Shown here in pieces: positions 44,984-54,457 of a stretch of DNA of 64,000 nucleotides. Below the pieces are notes generated by a model, which did not search any database, was not told the origin of the DNA, and saw only the letters and a list, made by a program, of their open reading frames with translations. The DNA lies in NCBI RefSeq assembly GCF_002156385.1, contig NZ_MVJM01000002.1, positions 402,911 through 466,910 on the forward strand, in the 5' to 3' direction. Source of the DNA: Halalkalibacter urbisdiaboli (GTDB lineage Bacteria > Bacillota > Bacilli > Bacillales > Bacillaceae_D). Within the stretch, counting starts at the first letter, position 1. Each line of letters begins with the position of its first letter. The translations under genes and the position numbers were made by a program.

Positions 44984-46699
44984 TTAATCTTCCATTGTTG
45001 ATAAATCACCCGTTGGTAAGTCAAGCTCCCATGCTTTTAAGACACGTCTCATAATCTTTCCACTTCTTGTTTTTGGTAGCTTTTCACGGAATTCAATTTC
45101 ACGCGGCGCTGCATGAGCAGCTAAGCCCGTTTTTACAAAGTGACGAATCTCTTCCTTTAATTCCTCCGTAACCTCATATCCTTCACGTAAGGCAACAAAT
45201 GCTTTAATAATTTCACCACGGACAGGGTCAGGCTTTCCGATGACGCCCGCCTCAGCAATAGCTGGATGTTCTACAAGTTTACTTTCTACTTCAAATGGTC
45301 CTACTCGCTCACCAGCCGTCATAATAACATCATCCACGCGCCCTTGGAACCAGAAATAACCATCCTCATCCATATATGCTGAATCGCCGGATACATACCA
45401 GCCATCGATTTCAAAATAGCTGTTATACTTTTCAGGGTTATTCCAAATAGACCTCATCATTGAGGGCCAGCCTTTTTTAATTGCTAAATTCCCCATACGA
45501 TTTGGAGGAAGTTCATTCCCTTTATCATCTACAATCGCTGCTTTAATACCTGGAAGTGGTTTACCCATAGAACCTGGGCGAATCTCCATCGAAGGATAAT
45601 TACAGATAAGCTGCGCACCCGTTTCTGTCATCCACCATGTATCATGGATCCGCAAGTCAAAGACCTTTTTCCCCCAGCGTACAACTTCAGGATTAAGTGG
45701 CTCACCAACACTTAACATGTGACGTAAGGAAGAGAGGTCGTAATTTTTCACTAATTCATCTCCAGCACTCATTAACATACGGAATGCTGTTGGCGCACTG
45801 TACCAAACAGTGACTTGATAGCGTTGAAGGGTTTCATACCAATCCGTCGGGCTAAAGCGACCTCCGCGGATAACATTCGTTGCTCCATTAAGCCAAGGAG
45901 CAAAAATACCGTAGGATGTTCCTGTTACCCAGCCTGGATCAGCCGTACACCAATAAATATCATCTTCTTGTAAGTCAAGTACCCATTTACCAGTTTGATA
46001 GTGTTGAATCATTGCATTATGAACGTGAAGGACGCCTTTAGGCTTACCTGTTGATCCTGACGTATAATGAAGAATTAATCCATCTTCACGGTCCACCCAC
46101 TCAATCTCCAATTCATCGCTGGCATTGTTAAAACGACTTAAAAAGTCTACATACGGTCCTTCTTCTTTCACTGAGTCAGAAACAATAAGCACCTTTTCTA
46201 AATTCGGTAAGTCACTTACTGGAACTCGTTCGAGTAAAGCTGGAGTTGTAATTAACACTTTTGCTCCACTATCTTCAAGACGGTCTCGAACCGCACCTTC
46301 CATAAACGCCTCAAACAATGGACCAACAATCGCACCTAGCTTCACCGCACCTAGAAACGCAAAATATAATTCAGGAGAACGCGGCATAAAAATAAACACA
46401 CGATCACCTTTCTCTACTCCTACATTTCGTAAAACATTTCCAGCTTTATTTGAGTAGGCCTTCATTTGAGCAAATGTGTATTTTTCATCACGATTTGCAT
46501 CACTATAATAAAGAGCGACTTTGTTTGCTTTATTGTTTTCAACATGTCGGTCAATGGCTTCATATGCTAAATTGACCTTTCCTGTCTGACTCCAAGTAAA
46601 TTCCTTCTCGACTGATGTCCAATCAAAAGATTTTGCAGTTTCTTCATAATTTCTTAGGTTAAAATTTCCCTTTTCAGATGGAAGCGCTTGCATATTCAT
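44984..46699 (-). CDS. acsA: Acetyl-CoA synthetase
   Basis: AcsA activates acetate to acetyl-CoA through acetyl-AMP for growth on low acetate. The 571-residue ANL-superfamily enzyme has the P-loop-like HYTSGSTGKPKGV, the motif DTWWMTETGAQ, VSGDSAYMDEDGY, and the C-terminal PKTRSGKIMRR. The Lys in this last motif is the residue acetylated by AcuA and freed by AcuC, both encoded divergently next door. The ATG at 46699 follows AGAGGGGAAG. The promoter is TTGAAA-17-TATAAT, and a cre-like site lies 44 bases further upstream. Confidence 0.97.
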   Translation of the reverse strand: MNMQALPSEKGNFNLRNYEETAKSFDWTSVEKEFTWSQTGKVNLAYEAIDRHVENNKANKVALYYSDANRDEKYTFAQMKAYSNKAGNVLRNVGVEKGDRVFIFMPRSPELYFAFLGAVKLGAIVGPLFEAFMEGAVRDRLEDSGAKVLITTPALLERVPVSDLPNLEKVLIVSDSVKEEGPYVDFLSRFNNASDELEIEWVDREDGLILHYTSGSTGKPKGVLHVHNAMIQHYQTGKWVLDLQEDDIYWCTADPGWVTGTSYGIFAPWLNGATNVIRGGRFSPTDWYETLQRYQVTVWYSAPTAFRMLMSAGDELVKNYDLSSLRHMLSVGEPLNPEVVRWGKKVFDLRIHDTWWMTETGAQLICNYPSMEIRPGSMGKPLPGIKAAIVDDKGNELPPNRMGNLAIKKGWPSMMRSIWNNPEKYNSYFEIDGWYVSGDSAYMDEDGYFWFQGRVDDVIMTAGERVGPFEVESKLVEHPAIAEAGVIGKPDPVRGEIIKAFVALREGYEVTEELKEEIRHFVKTGLAAHAAPREIEFREKLPKTRSGKIMRRVLKAWELDLPTGDLSTMED

Positions 46700-46737
46700 T
46701 ACACATCTTCCCCTCTTCTTTATGTATTTTCAAACCT

Positions 46738-46766
46738 ATTATAGTACAGTTTGAAAAAAGTTTCAA
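46738..46766 (-). promoter_or_regulatory. Sigma-A promoter of acsA
   Basis: On the minus strand TTGAAA (46761-46766) and TATAAT (46738-46743) are separated by 17 bases. The start codon is about 40 bases downstream. Confidence 0.75.
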
Positions 46767-46809
46767 TCAAAATCAATTATCTCCTTAAATTGAATAAATT
46801 AACTAAAAT

Positions 46810-46823
46810 TGTAAGCGCATATA
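46810..46823. promoter_or_regulatory. cre-like site between acsA and acuA
   Basis: Read on the minus strand, TATATGCGCTTACA matches TGWAANCGNTNWCA at all but two positions. CcpA represses acsA and acuABC in B. subtilis through cre sites in this intergenic region. The position between the two divergent promoters agrees; binding is inferred. Confidence 0.5.
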
Positions 46824-46950
46824 CTTTGTACATTTACAATTACGAAACCTTCACAAAATAGTAATATCGTTTATTTGCTTGGCGTTTTTTCAAGAATAGA
46901 ATGATGTATAATTAAAACCGACGACTAAGCATGATTAAAGGTGGTTACAA

Positions 46951-47583
46951 ATGATTCATCAAAAAAACTATCACTCGTTGCACTTAACCTCTCCTAAAGG
47001 TACGCTCATTGTCGAAGGTCCTATATCCGGGAAAGAAATTGCCTCTTATGAATTTCATCCTGGCTTAGTTGCATTTCGCCCTCCTTCTGAACAAAAACAA
47101 GCGTTAATTGGCATAGCAGATTTACCCGAAGGCAGGATTAATGTAGTTCGTGATGAAAATATGATTGTTGGATATGTTACATTCGTTTATCCAGATCCTA
47201 TGGAACGTTGGTCAGAGGCAAAAATGGAGAATTTAATCGAGCTTGGAGCGATCGAAATTGCCCCTGAATATCGTGGATTCCAAGCTGGAAAAAGTCTTTT
47301 ACGTTTATCAATGATGGATGAGTCAATGGAAGATTATATTATAATTACAACAGAATATTACTGGCATTGGGACTTAAAAGGTAGCGGACTAGATGTCTGG
47401 GAATACCGAAAAGTCATGGAGAAAATGATGAACGCCGGTGGACTGGAATGGTATGCTACAGATGATCCTGAAATTTGTTCACATCCCGCCAACTGCTTAA
47501 TGGCTCGAATCGGTAAAAACATCGATACTTCTTCGATTCAAACGTTTGATCAACTCCGATTCCAAAACCGTTTTATGTATTAG
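46951..47583 (+). CDS. acuA: Protein acetyltransferase AcuA
   Basis: AcuA acetylates the catalytic lysine of AcsA with acetyl-CoA and so turns it off. The 210-residue GNAT-fold protein has the acetyl-CoA segment EIAPEYRGFQAGKSLLRLS (R/Q-x-x-G-x-A/K pattern) near residues 110-125. The ATG follows AAAGGTGG. It opens the acuABC operon, divergent from its target acsA, the same layout as in B. subtilis. A TATAAT at 46907-46912 lies 38 bases upstream, but the matching -35 is weak. Confidence 0.95.
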   Translation: MIHQKNYHSLHLTSPKGTLIVEGPISGKEIASYEFHPGLVAFRPPSEQKQALIGIADLPEGRINVVRDENMIVGYVTFVYPDPMERWSEAKMENLIELGAIEIAPEYRGFQAGKSLLRLSMMDESMEDYIIITTEYYWHWDLKGSGLDVWEYRKVMEKMMNAGGLEWYATDDPEICSHPANCLMARIGKNIDTSSIQTFDQLRFQNRFMY

Positions 47584-47619
47584 AGTTGAATAATTTACAT
47601 TCTGAAGGAGTGATGCCAC

Positions 47620-48270
47620 ATGATTATTGATGAAATTATGAAGAAGAAGGTTATTACATTAACACCTGATGCCACGATTGAACAGGCAATGCAAACACTC
47701 TCGACACATAGTATTCGTCATATCCCAATCGTAGATGAGCAAAAAAATATTGTTGGCATTATATCGGATAGGGACATACGAGATGTTAGCCCGTCCATTC
47801 TTCACTCAGACGAACATTTAGAGGACCTCCAGAAGGAAATCTCAACGATTATGAAACGAAATGTTATTACAGCTCATCCTCTCGATTTTGTTGAAGAGGT
47901 CTCACGTCTTTTTTATGAACACCATATTGGCTGTTTACCTATTGCTGAGGATAATAAGATCGTTGGCATTGTCACGGAAACAGATCTTTTGCATACATTG
48001 GTTGAATTAATGGGTGCACACCAACCAAGCTCTCATATTGAAATCCGTGTTCAAAACATTACTGGACAGCTTGCAGATGTTGCCTCGATTTTTAAAAAGA
48101 ATCACGTGAATATTAACAGTGTTCTTGTTTATCCATGTAAGGATGAACAATATAAAATACTCGTTTTTCGAATCCAAACGATTGATCCAAGACGTATTAT
48201 CGAGGCAATAAAAAAAGAAGGCTATGATGTTATTTGGCCACTATTACCAGGTGAAAATGATGAGTCATAG
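47620..48270 (+). CDS. acuB: AcuB: two CBS domains and an ACT domain
   Basis: This 216-residue regulatory protein has paired CBS domains (about 1-130; HIPIVDEQKNIVGIISDRDI and CLPIAEDNKIVGIVTETDL), which usually bind adenine nucleotides, and a C-terminal ACT domain (about 140-210; IEIRVQNITGQLADVASIFK). Its role in the acu system is not established; it is thought to modulate acetoin/acetate use. It is the middle gene of the operon, and its end overlaps the start of acuC. Confidence 0.92.
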   Translation: MIIDEIMKKKVITLTPDATIEQAMQTLSTHSIRHIPIVDEQKNIVGIISDRDIRDVSPSILHSDEHLEDLQKEISTIMKRNVITAHPLDFVEEVSRLFYEHHIGCLPIAEDNKIVGIVTETDLLHTLVELMGAHQPSSHIEIRVQNITGQLADVASIFKKNHVNINSVLVYPCKDEQYKILVFRIQTIDPRRIIEAIKKEGYDVIWPLLPGENDES

Positions 48271-49432
48271 TTCGGCCTTTATTTACTCGAATAGTCAACT
48301 AGCTTATCGGTTCAGCAAAACACACCCATTTAATCATTTGCGGCTTCACCTAACTCACGATTTATTATTTAAATCAAACAGTATAAAAGAATCTGATATT
48401 ATTTTACCTAGAGTAGCGACAGATGAGGAATTGCACCTTATTCACGATCATGCGTTTGTTGAGGCTGTTAAAAAGGCAGGACAAAGTCAGCTCGAACCTG
48501 AAATTGCAGCTAACTATGGACTTGGAACAGAAGATACACCGATTTTTGAGAATATGCATAATGCTGCCGCTCTAATTGTTGGAGGAACATTAACTGCTGT
48601 TGATACTGTTATGACTGGTAAGCATGCTCATGCCCTTCACCTTGGCGGTGGTCTACATCATGGCTTCCGTGGCAGAGCTTCAGGCTTTTGCATCTATAAT
48701 GATAGTGCAATTGCTATTGAGTACTTAAAACAAAAATATGGGGCACGAGTCCTTTATGTTGATACAGATGCCCATCACGGTGATGGGGTACAATTTTCAT
48801 TTTATGATGATCCTGACGTCTGTACGTTAAGTATTCATGAAACAGGTCGCTATCTTTTTCCCGGTACAGGTAATGTCAATGAGAAAGGATCAGGTAAAGG
48901 ATTTGGCTTTTCAATTAATGTACCTGTTGATGCTTTTACGGAAGATGATTCTTTTATTGAAGTATATGAGACAGCGATTCGAGAAGTAGCGGCTTTCTTT
49001 AAGCCAGATGTCATACTAACACAAAACGGTGCAGATGCTCACCATTATGATCCACTTACTCACCTCTGCTCGACGATGAAAACATACGAAATGGTTCCAA
49101 AAGTTGCCCATGAGCTAGCACATAAATATTGCGATGGACGTTGGATTGCTGTTGGCGGAGGCGGATATGATATTTGGCGTGTTGTACCAAGAGCTTGGTC
49201 CCTAATTTGGTTAGAGATGACAAATCAACTAAACAAAATTTCGCAACCGCTTCCAAAGTCTTGGCTAGAGCATTGGCAATCACAAACCGAAGTCTCACTT
49301 CCAAGTAATTGGTTAGATTCTCCAGGTCTCGTTCCAGAAATTCCTAGGCGGCATGAAATAACGGAGAAAAACACTAAAACATTAGAGAAAGCGCTTTTTC
49401 ACATTCGGAATGAAATGGATCGTATTAAGTAA
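48260..49432 (+). CDS. acuC: Acetoin utilization deacetylase AcuC (histone deacetylase family)
   Basis: AcuC removes the acetyl group from AcsA. The 390-residue zinc deacetylase of the arginase/HDAC fold has HLGGGLHHGFRG, the metal/catalytic DTDAHHGDGVQ, a second metal Asp in QNGADAHHYDPL, and the GGGGYD loop with the catalytic Tyr. The start is ambiguous between the ATGs at 48257 and 48260, both inside the acuB end; I take the second because of the AGGTG spacing. It is the last gene of acuABC. Confidence 0.95.
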   Translation: MSHSSAFIYSNSQLAYRFSKTHPFNHLRLHLTHDLLFKSNSIKESDIILPRVATDEELHLIHDHAFVEAVKKAGQSQLEPEIAANYGLGTEDTPIFENMHNAAALIVGGTLTAVDTVMTGKHAHALHLGGGLHHGFRGRASGFCIYNDSAIAIEYLKQKYGARVLYVDTDAHHGDGVQFSFYDDPDVCTLSIHETGRYLFPGTGNVNEKGSGKGFGFSINVPVDAFTEDDSFIEVYETAIREVAAFFKPDVILTQNGADAHHYDPLTHLCSTMKTYEMVPKVAHELAHKYCDGRWIAVGGGGYDIWRVVPRAWSLIWLEMTNQLNKISQPLPKSWLEHWQSQTEVSLPSNWLDSPGLVPEIPRRHEITEKNTKTLEKALFHIRNEMDRIK

Positions 49433-49434
49433 AA

Positions 49435-49466
49435 GGGGTTAACTAGCAGCAAGCTGCTGTTAACCC
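49435..49466 (-). terminator. Terminator overlapping the mtnN stop codon
   Basis: GGGTTAACTAGCAGC (49437-49450 region) pairs with GCTGCTGTTAACCC (49453-49466). The mtnN stop codon lies inside the stem. The minus strand continues CCTTTTACTT, so it serves mtnN; acuC ends just before it on the other strand. Confidence 0.75.
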
Positions 49467-50161
49467 TGCACTTGTTTAAGCATTTCTCTAACAACTAAAA
49501 ATGACTGCTCACTTGCCAAGACCGTAAACTCTGCAAACGTCATCGAAGCCTCACCATTGGCCTTGTCCGACATTGAACGAATAATAACAAATGGAACGTC
49601 ATTCAATGAAGCTACTTGAGCAACAGCAGCTCCTTCCATTTCCACGCAGACTCCATTAAATTCTTCTCTTAAAGACTGAACAGATTCAGGATTCGCGATA
49701 AATTGATCCCCGCTTACTATCCTTCCCTTTAAAATGTTACGGTTTAAAGTAGATTTCGCAGCATTTTCGGCCAAAGCTATTAATGGCTTATTTGCTTCAA
49801 AATCAGAAGAACGATCAAACATTGGGATTTCTCCTCGTTTGAAGCCTAGTGGACTAGCATCCATATCATGCTGCATCGCTGAGCTAGAAATGACAAGATC
49901 GCCTACTTCTAGTGCCTCATCAAGTGCACCAGCTACACCTGTAAAAATTATCGCTGAAATCTTAAATGTATCTATTAAGATTTGTGTAGTTAATGCTGCA
50001 TTGACTTTACCAACACCGGATTTACAAAGAACGATTTTCTTGTTATACATCGTCCCTTCATAAAAAGTAACAGAGGCCTTCACATGCGTTTGCTTTACGT
50101 CCATTTCCGTTTTGATTTGCTCAATTTCTTCATTCATTGCTCCAATAATACCAATTGTCAT
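49460..50161 (-). CDS. mtnN: 5'-methylthioadenosine/S-adenosylhomocysteine nucleosidase
   Basis: MtnN cleaves the glycosidic bond of MTA and SAH, recycling SAM by-products and making the AI-2 precursor route possible. The 233 residues contain the nucleoside phosphorylase fold with MNEEIEQ, FTGVAGAL, the ribose/purine motif GDQFIANPE, VEMEGAAVAQV (catalytic Glu pair) and IRSMSDKA (catalytic Asp). The ATG at 50161 follows GGGAGG. It is convergent with acuC; a terminator overlaps its stop. Confidence 0.95.
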   Translation of the reverse strand: MTIGIIGAMNEEIEQIKTEMDVKQTHVKASVTFYEGTMYNKKIVLCKSGVGKVNAALTTQILIDTFKISAIIFTGVAGALDEALEVGDLVISSSAMQHDMDASPLGFKRGEIPMFDRSSDFEANKPLIALAENAAKSTLNRNILKGRIVSGDQFIANPESVQSLREEFNGVCVEMEGAAVAQVASLNDVPFVIIRSMSDKANGEASMTFAEFTVLASEQSFLVVREMLKQVQG

Positions 50162-50204
50162 TTTACAGCCTCCCATTCAATAATAATCAATTTTAACTAG
50201 GAAA

Positions 50205-50236
50205 CAAGAAAAGAACCCAAGGAGGAACCCTCGGGC
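50205..50236 (-). terminator. Terminator after motS
   Basis: CCCGAGG pairs with CCTTGGG (50216-50222 with 50229-50235), followed on the minus strand by TTCTTTTCTTG. Confidence 0.7.
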
Positions 50237-50994
50237 TAAAACATGTCATTTTCGTCATAATTCGGATCGGAAATAACGATCACAACTCGCCGATTAACTT
50301 GTAGATTTTCAATTGATGTATTAGGCACAACAGGTCTAGTGTCTCCATAACCCGTTGCAACGAATCGCTTCGGATCTAAATCACTGGTTTCCACTAGATA
50401 ACGAATGACACTGCTTGCACGTGCCCCTGAAAGTTCCCAGTTTGAAGGATATCGAAATGTTGAAATCGGACGACTATCGGTATGCCCCTCAACCTTAACC
50501 ATATTTGGAATCGCTTCAAGTAGCGTTCCAACCTTACTTAAAAAAGGTTCAGCGCTAACAAGGATTTCTGCTTCAGCCGTTTCAAACAATGTCCGTTCTT
50601 GCAAAACAAGTACGACTCCTCGGTCATCTCTCGTCGCAGAGATAAGCTCAGTCATTTCGTTAACCTCTAAAAATTCCTGAACTTCTTGAAGCAGCTCATC
50701 CATGTCTACTTCATTAGCATTATTTTCTTCTTCACCAAAATCTCCTTCTTTAAAAGGATCTTTTCTCTGCTCCCCTTTTTCATCACTAGGGTCCACAAAC
50801 TCAATGGGAGAGGGCATAAACTCAAAAATTTGTCTTTGTTGAAACGATTCAGCTATTGCTCGAAACTTTTGTGCATCAACAACTGACATCGAAAAAAGCA
50901 AGATAAAGAAAACGAGAATGAGTGTAATCATATCAGCGAAGGTAACCATCCATTTAGGAGCCCCTTTGTCCACTGGTTTCCGCTTACGCTGCAT
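50236..50994 (-). CDS. motS: Flagellar stator protein MotS (sodium type)
   Basis: MotS anchors the MotPS stator to peptidoglycan and holds the ion-binding Asp. In 252 residues: one span (about 16-40, WMVTFADMITLILVFFILLFS) with Asp21, an acidic linker (about 55-105, rich in Asp/Glu), and an OmpA/MotB peptidoglycan-binding domain (about 115-245; EGHTDSRPIS, NWELSGARASSVIRYL, NRRVVIVI). I use the ATG at 50994, because the AGGAG box touches the ATG nine bases upstream. It overlaps motP by 11 bases. MotPS is the Na+-driven stator that dominates in alkaliphiles. Confidence 0.93.
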   Translation of the reverse strand: MQRKRKPVDKGAPKWMVTFADMITLILVFFILLFSMSVVDAQKFRAIAESFQQRQIFEFMPSPIEFVDPSDEKGEQRKDPFKEGDFGEEENNANEVDMDELLQEVQEFLEVNEMTELISATRDDRGVVLVLQERTLFETAEAEILVSAEPFLSKVGTLLEAIPNMVKVEGHTDSRPISTFRYPSNWELSGARASSVIRYLVETSDLDPKRFVATGYGDTRPVVPNTSIENLQVNRRVVIVISDPNYDENDMF

Positions 50995-51784
50995 CGTTTT
51001 CATCTCCTAGTTCAACTTTATTCTGCTTTTCACTTGTAAAGGCACTTAGTTTTTCTTCAAGGATTTTTGGGTTCTGACCAGACTGGACTCCAATTACCCC
51101 TTCAATAATAATTTGTTTTATAAAGACTTCCTGATCGGTTTTATTCGCTAATTTAGTTGCCATCGGAATAAAGACTAGGTTTGCTAATAAAGATCCATAT
51201 AAGGTCGTTAATAGAGCAACAGCCATATTAGGGCCTAACGTTGATGGGTCATTTAAGTTTTGAAGCATAAGGACGAGACCGATCAGTGTACCAATCATTC
51301 CCCAAGCAGGTGCATATTCGCCTGCTTTTTCAATAACAGCTCGTCCTTTACGATGGCGCTCCTCCATCGCAACAACCTCAGCCATCATAATATCCTTAAT
51401 AATATCTGGTTCAACACCATCTACCGCCAAAAGCACACCTTTACGGATAAAAGGGTCCTCCACTTCATCAAGCCCCACTTCAAGTGCAAGTAATCCTTCT
51501 CTCCTTGCCTTCCCCGATAAATCAACAAATGTGTTAATTAGTTTTTGTAGATCATGGTCTTCTGAACGAAAAGCCTCTCTCATTACTCTTGGCATTGTTT
51601 TTAATTCTACCAAAGAGAACGTAATGATAATCGCAGCAATGAATCCACCGAATACAATCAAAATGGAAGCAATGTCGAGCATGAAAACAAGGCCGGAAAT
51701 CCCAGCATTTGTGAGTACAGCCAATAACATAACGACAAGTCCCAGAACAATTCCTATCGGTGTTAGAAAATCAAATTTTTTCAT
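50984..51784 (-). CDS. motP: Flagellar stator protein MotP (sodium type)
   Basis: MotP is the MotA-like, four-span subunit of the Na+-driven stator. The 266 residues show spans at about 8-28, 33-55, 150-172 and 185-207, a charged cytosolic loop between spans 2 and 3 that contacts the rotor, and the conserved AGEYAPAWGMIGTLIGLVL with the Pro near the ion path. It is 28 bases downstream of ccpA, the same ccpA-motPS order as in B. subtilis (ytxDE), and overlaps motS. Confidence 0.93.
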   Translation of the reverse strand: MKKFDFLTPIGIVLGLVVMLLAVLTNAGISGLVFMLDIASILIVFGGFIAAIIITFSLVELKTMPRVMREAFRSEDHDLQKLINTFVDLSGKARREGLLALEVGLDEVEDPFIRKGVLLAVDGVEPDIIKDIMMAEVVAMEERHRKGRAVIEKAGEYAPAWGMIGTLIGLVLMLQNLNDPSTLGPNMAVALLTTLYGSLLANLVFIPMATKLANKTDQEVFIKQIIIEGVIGVQSGQNPKILEEKLSAFTSEKQNKVELGDENDAA

Positions 51785-51812
51785 AATTCTCTCCCTGCCC
51801 TAGTAATGCTGG

Positions 51813-52817
51813 CTAGTTTGACTTTGTTGATTGTCTAAACTCGATGCGGTGAGGTAGGACAACAATATGGTCACTAACTTCTTCTTTATTCATATACTTT
51901 GTTAATAAACGCATCGATACGGCTCCAATATCATACATTGGTTGAACAACCGTTGATAATGTCGGACGAACCATTGTAGCTAGACGGGTATTATCAAAAC
52001 CTAGCACTTCAAAATCTTCTGGAATGTTAAACCCCTTATCCTGAGCACCATGGATAATCCCTAGTGCCATTTCATCAGTCGATGCGAAAATCGCACTCGG
52101 CTTCTCATCTAGGTTTACAAATGTATCCATTGCTTCAATTCCTGAGTCATACGTATAATCACCAATAACTACAAATTTCTCTTCAAACGTTAATCCAGCA
52201 TCTTCAATTGCGCTGCGATAACCGTCAAACTTCAAATAACCGTTAATTGGATCATCTAAAGAGCCAGAAAGCATTCCAATTTTCGAATGACCTTCTGAAA
52301 TAAGATGGGTAATTGCATCATAAACCGCTTGCTTATAATCGATATTAACTGAAGGAATTTCTTTCTCCTCGTCTAATGTTGCAGCTAACACAATCGGAAC
52401 TGGAGAACGTTTGAACTGCTCTACGTGCTCGTCAGTAATGTGCCCACCCATAAAAACAATTCCATCCACTTGCTTCTCTAATAGCGTATTAATTAAATGG
52501 ATTTCCTTATCTTTGTTTTGGTCTGAGTTACAAAGAATAATATTGTACTTATACATTGTTGCAATATCTTCAATTCCTCTAGCAAGCTCTGCAAAAAAGA
52601 TACTTGAGATATCCGGGATAATTACACCTACCGTCGTCGTTTTCTTACTTGCTAAACCACGCGCAACAGCATTAGGGCGGTAACCAAGACGCTCAATAGC
52701 TTCTAGTACCTTCTTTCTTGTTGCTGGTTTTACATTTGGGTTTCCGTTAACAACACGTGATACTGTTGCCATCGAAACACCAGCTTCTCTTGCTACATCA
52801 TAAATAGTCGTATTCAC
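51813..52817 (-). CDS. ccpA: Catabolite control protein A
   Basis: CcpA is the LacI/GalR-family master regulator of carbon catabolite control; with HPr-Ser-P it binds cre sites. The 334 residues start with the LacI helix-turn-helix ([29 protein letters not shown]), a hinge, and a periplasmic-binding-protein-like core with [14 protein letters not shown] and the C-terminal IEFRQSTKS. An AGGAGG box precedes the ATG. It probably heads a ccpA-motP-motS transcript. Targets in this window likely include ackA, acsA and acuABC. Confidence 0.97.
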   Translation of the reverse strand: MNTTIYDVAREAGVSMATVSRVVNGNPNVKPATRKKVLEAIERLGYRPNAVARGLASKKTTTVGVIIPDISSIFFAELARGIEDIATMYKYNIILCNSDQNKDKEIHLINTLLEKQVDGIVFMGGHITDEHVEQFKRSPVPIVLAATLDEEKEIPSVNIDYKQAVYDAITHLISEGHSKIGMLSGSLDDPINGYLKFDGYRSAIEDAGLTFEEKFVVIGDYTYDSGIEAMDTFVNLDEKPSAIFASTDEMALGIIHGAQDKGFNIPEDFEVLGFDNTRLATMVRPTLSTVVQPMYDIGAVSMRLLTKYMNKEEVSDHIVVLPHRIEFRQSTKSN

Positions 52818-52869
52818 TTTTGTTCCTCCTCTATATCAACGTCAAATTTCGCATACTGAATGTATTGTT

Positions 52870-52898
52870 ATCATACGATACTATGTTGAGGTCCGCAA
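52870..52898 (-). promoter_or_regulatory. Candidate sigma-A promoter of ccpA
   Basis: On the minus strand TTGCGG (52893-52898) and TATGAT (52870-52875) are spaced by 17 bases, about 50 bases before the ccpA start. The -35 is weak. Confidence 0.4.
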
Positions 52899-53108
52899 TG
52901 TCTTTACTGTACTTATATCGACAAAGTTTGAAAATTTTTTCATTACATTTTCATTTTGTTCACACTTATTTTTCTATATTCTTAGTCTATAAGAAAATTA
53001 TTAGCTATAAACGCCATTTTTAAAAGGAAAATGTTAAAGAGGTCTGTTTTTTTTCAACATAATGTGCTTTCATCTACACTCATCCCTAGTAAACTATTTC
53101 GACTATTC
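52899..53108. other. A/T-rich intergenic stretch upstream of ccpA
   Basis: Between the ccpA promoter and the aroA terminator I see no credible gene. The sequence is very A/T-rich, with poly-T runs and only short unsupported reading frames. Confidence 0.6.
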
Positions 53109-53146
53109 AAAAAAAACAGCCCTTCATGTTTACATGAGGGCCGTTG
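53109..53146 (-). terminator. Terminator after aroA
   Basis: GGCCCTCATG pairs with CATGAAGGGCT around a TAAA loop; the minus strand ends in GTTTTTTTTG. Confidence 0.88.
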
Positions 53147-53153
53147 TTCTTCA

Positions 53154-54230
53154 TTAGTTTTTATATAAACCAGAAGCTAATAAATCATCAATAAATTTAT
53201 TGAATGTCGGAATATCCATTTGCTGTGCTGAATCAGATAATGCAACTGCTGGATCCGGATGAACTTCAGCCATAACAACATCTGCACCAATCGCAAGCGC
53301 CGCTTTCGCAGTCGGTAAAAGAAGGTCACGACGACCAGTTGAATGCGTTACATCTACCATAACTGGTAAGTGTGTTTCTTGCTTAAGAATTGGGACTGCA
53401 GAGATGTCTAATGTATTACGAGTTGCTTTTTCATACGTACGTATACCTCGTTCACAAAGCATAAGGTTACTGTTACCTTTTGAAACAATGTACTCAGCAG
53501 CATGAATAAATTCTTCAATTGTTGCTGCAAGTCCGCGTTTTAATAAGACTGGTTTATTTACTCCACCAACTGTTTTTAGTAATTCAAAATTTTGCATATT
53601 ACGAGCGCCTACTTGAATGACATCTACATACTCTAATGCAGTTTCAACATCACCAGGAGTCGTAATTTCACTAATGACAACCATGTCAAGCTCATCCGCT
53701 ACACGACGTAAAATTTGAAGCCCTTCTAGACCTAATCCTTGGAAATCATATGGTGATGTACGTGGTTTGTATGCACCTCCACGTAAAAGTCTAATCCCAC
53801 GTTCCTTCATTGCCTTAGCAACTGTAAGTACTTGTTCATAGCTTTCAACGGCACAAGGTCCCATAACAAGGCGTTGCTTTCCATCACCAATAAGTTCACC
53901 CTTAAGGTCAACAACTGTATTTTCAGGATGCTTTTTACGAGAAACAAGTAATGCCTTACTGTTATCATCCTCTTGTAATTCTAAGCTAGCCTTGAAAATT
54001 TGTTTAAAAATATGTTGAAGTGTTGACGTTTCAAAAGGTCCTTCATTATGAGCAGCAATATGGTCTAACATCGCTCTTTCACGAACAGGATCAAAACGGT
54101 TAACACCTTGAGTTCCTTTAATCTTTCCAATTTCTTGCACTAACTGAGCTCTTTCGTTAATTAAGTCTAGAAGCTTAATATTCACCTCGTCTAATGCTGA
54201 TCTCAACTTATCTACTTGTTCATTACTCAT
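53154..54230 (-). CDS. aroA: Chorismate mutase (AroQ)-DAHP synthase fusion
   Basis: DAHP synthase makes the first shikimate pathway intermediate from PEP and erythrose 4-phosphate. In 358 residues an N-terminal AroQ chorismate mutase (about 1-85; [26 protein letters not shown]) is fused to a type I-beta DAHP synthase barrel (about 100-358; [51 protein letters not shown]). The mutase part gives feedback inhibition by chorismate/prephenate, as in B. subtilis AroA (AroG). It is monocistronic, upstream of ccpA. Confidence 0.97.
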   Translation of the reverse strand: MSNEQVDKLRSALDEVNIKLLDLINERAQLVQEIGKIKGTQGVNRFDPVRERAMLDHIAAHNEGPFETSTLQHIFKQIFKASLELQEDDNSKALLVSRKKHPENTVVDLKGELIGDGKQRLVMGPCAVESYEQVLTVAKAMKERGIRLLRGGAYKPRTSPYDFQGLGLEGLQILRRVADELDMVVISEITTPGDVETALEYVDVIQVGARNMQNFELLKTVGGVNKPVLLKRGLAATIEEFIHAAEYIVSKGNSNLMLCERGIRTYEKATRNTLDISAVPILKQETHLPVMVDVTHSTGRRDLLLPTAKAALAIGADVVMAEVHPDPAVALSDSAQQMDIPTFNKFIDDLLASGLYKN

Positions 54231-54322
54231 TCTACTCCACTCCCTCTTTACGTTAGCTTCTTTATAAGTTAGTTTTCATTATAAAGGATAAATTGAAGAA
54301 TGTCACGATTTTTTTCTTTATC

Positions 54323-54354
54323 GCTTAAAAGCTTTTAAGCTTTTAAGCTTTTAT
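54323..54354. repeat. AAGCTTTT tandem repeat
   Basis: The 8-base unit AAGCTTTT occurs three times in a row between aroA and the FtsA-like gene. Each unit contains the AAGCTT palindrome, so both strands can form small stems. No function is apparent; it is in the shared upstream region of two divergent genes. Confidence 0.6.
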
Positions 54355-54457
54355 GCACTAAAGTGGATAAGGAACGAATTACAGATTTTGCTTACGTTTT
54401 TCGACAATTTTTAGTAAAATGAATAAAAAGTCTAGTTTGAAATGTAGGTGATTGTCC

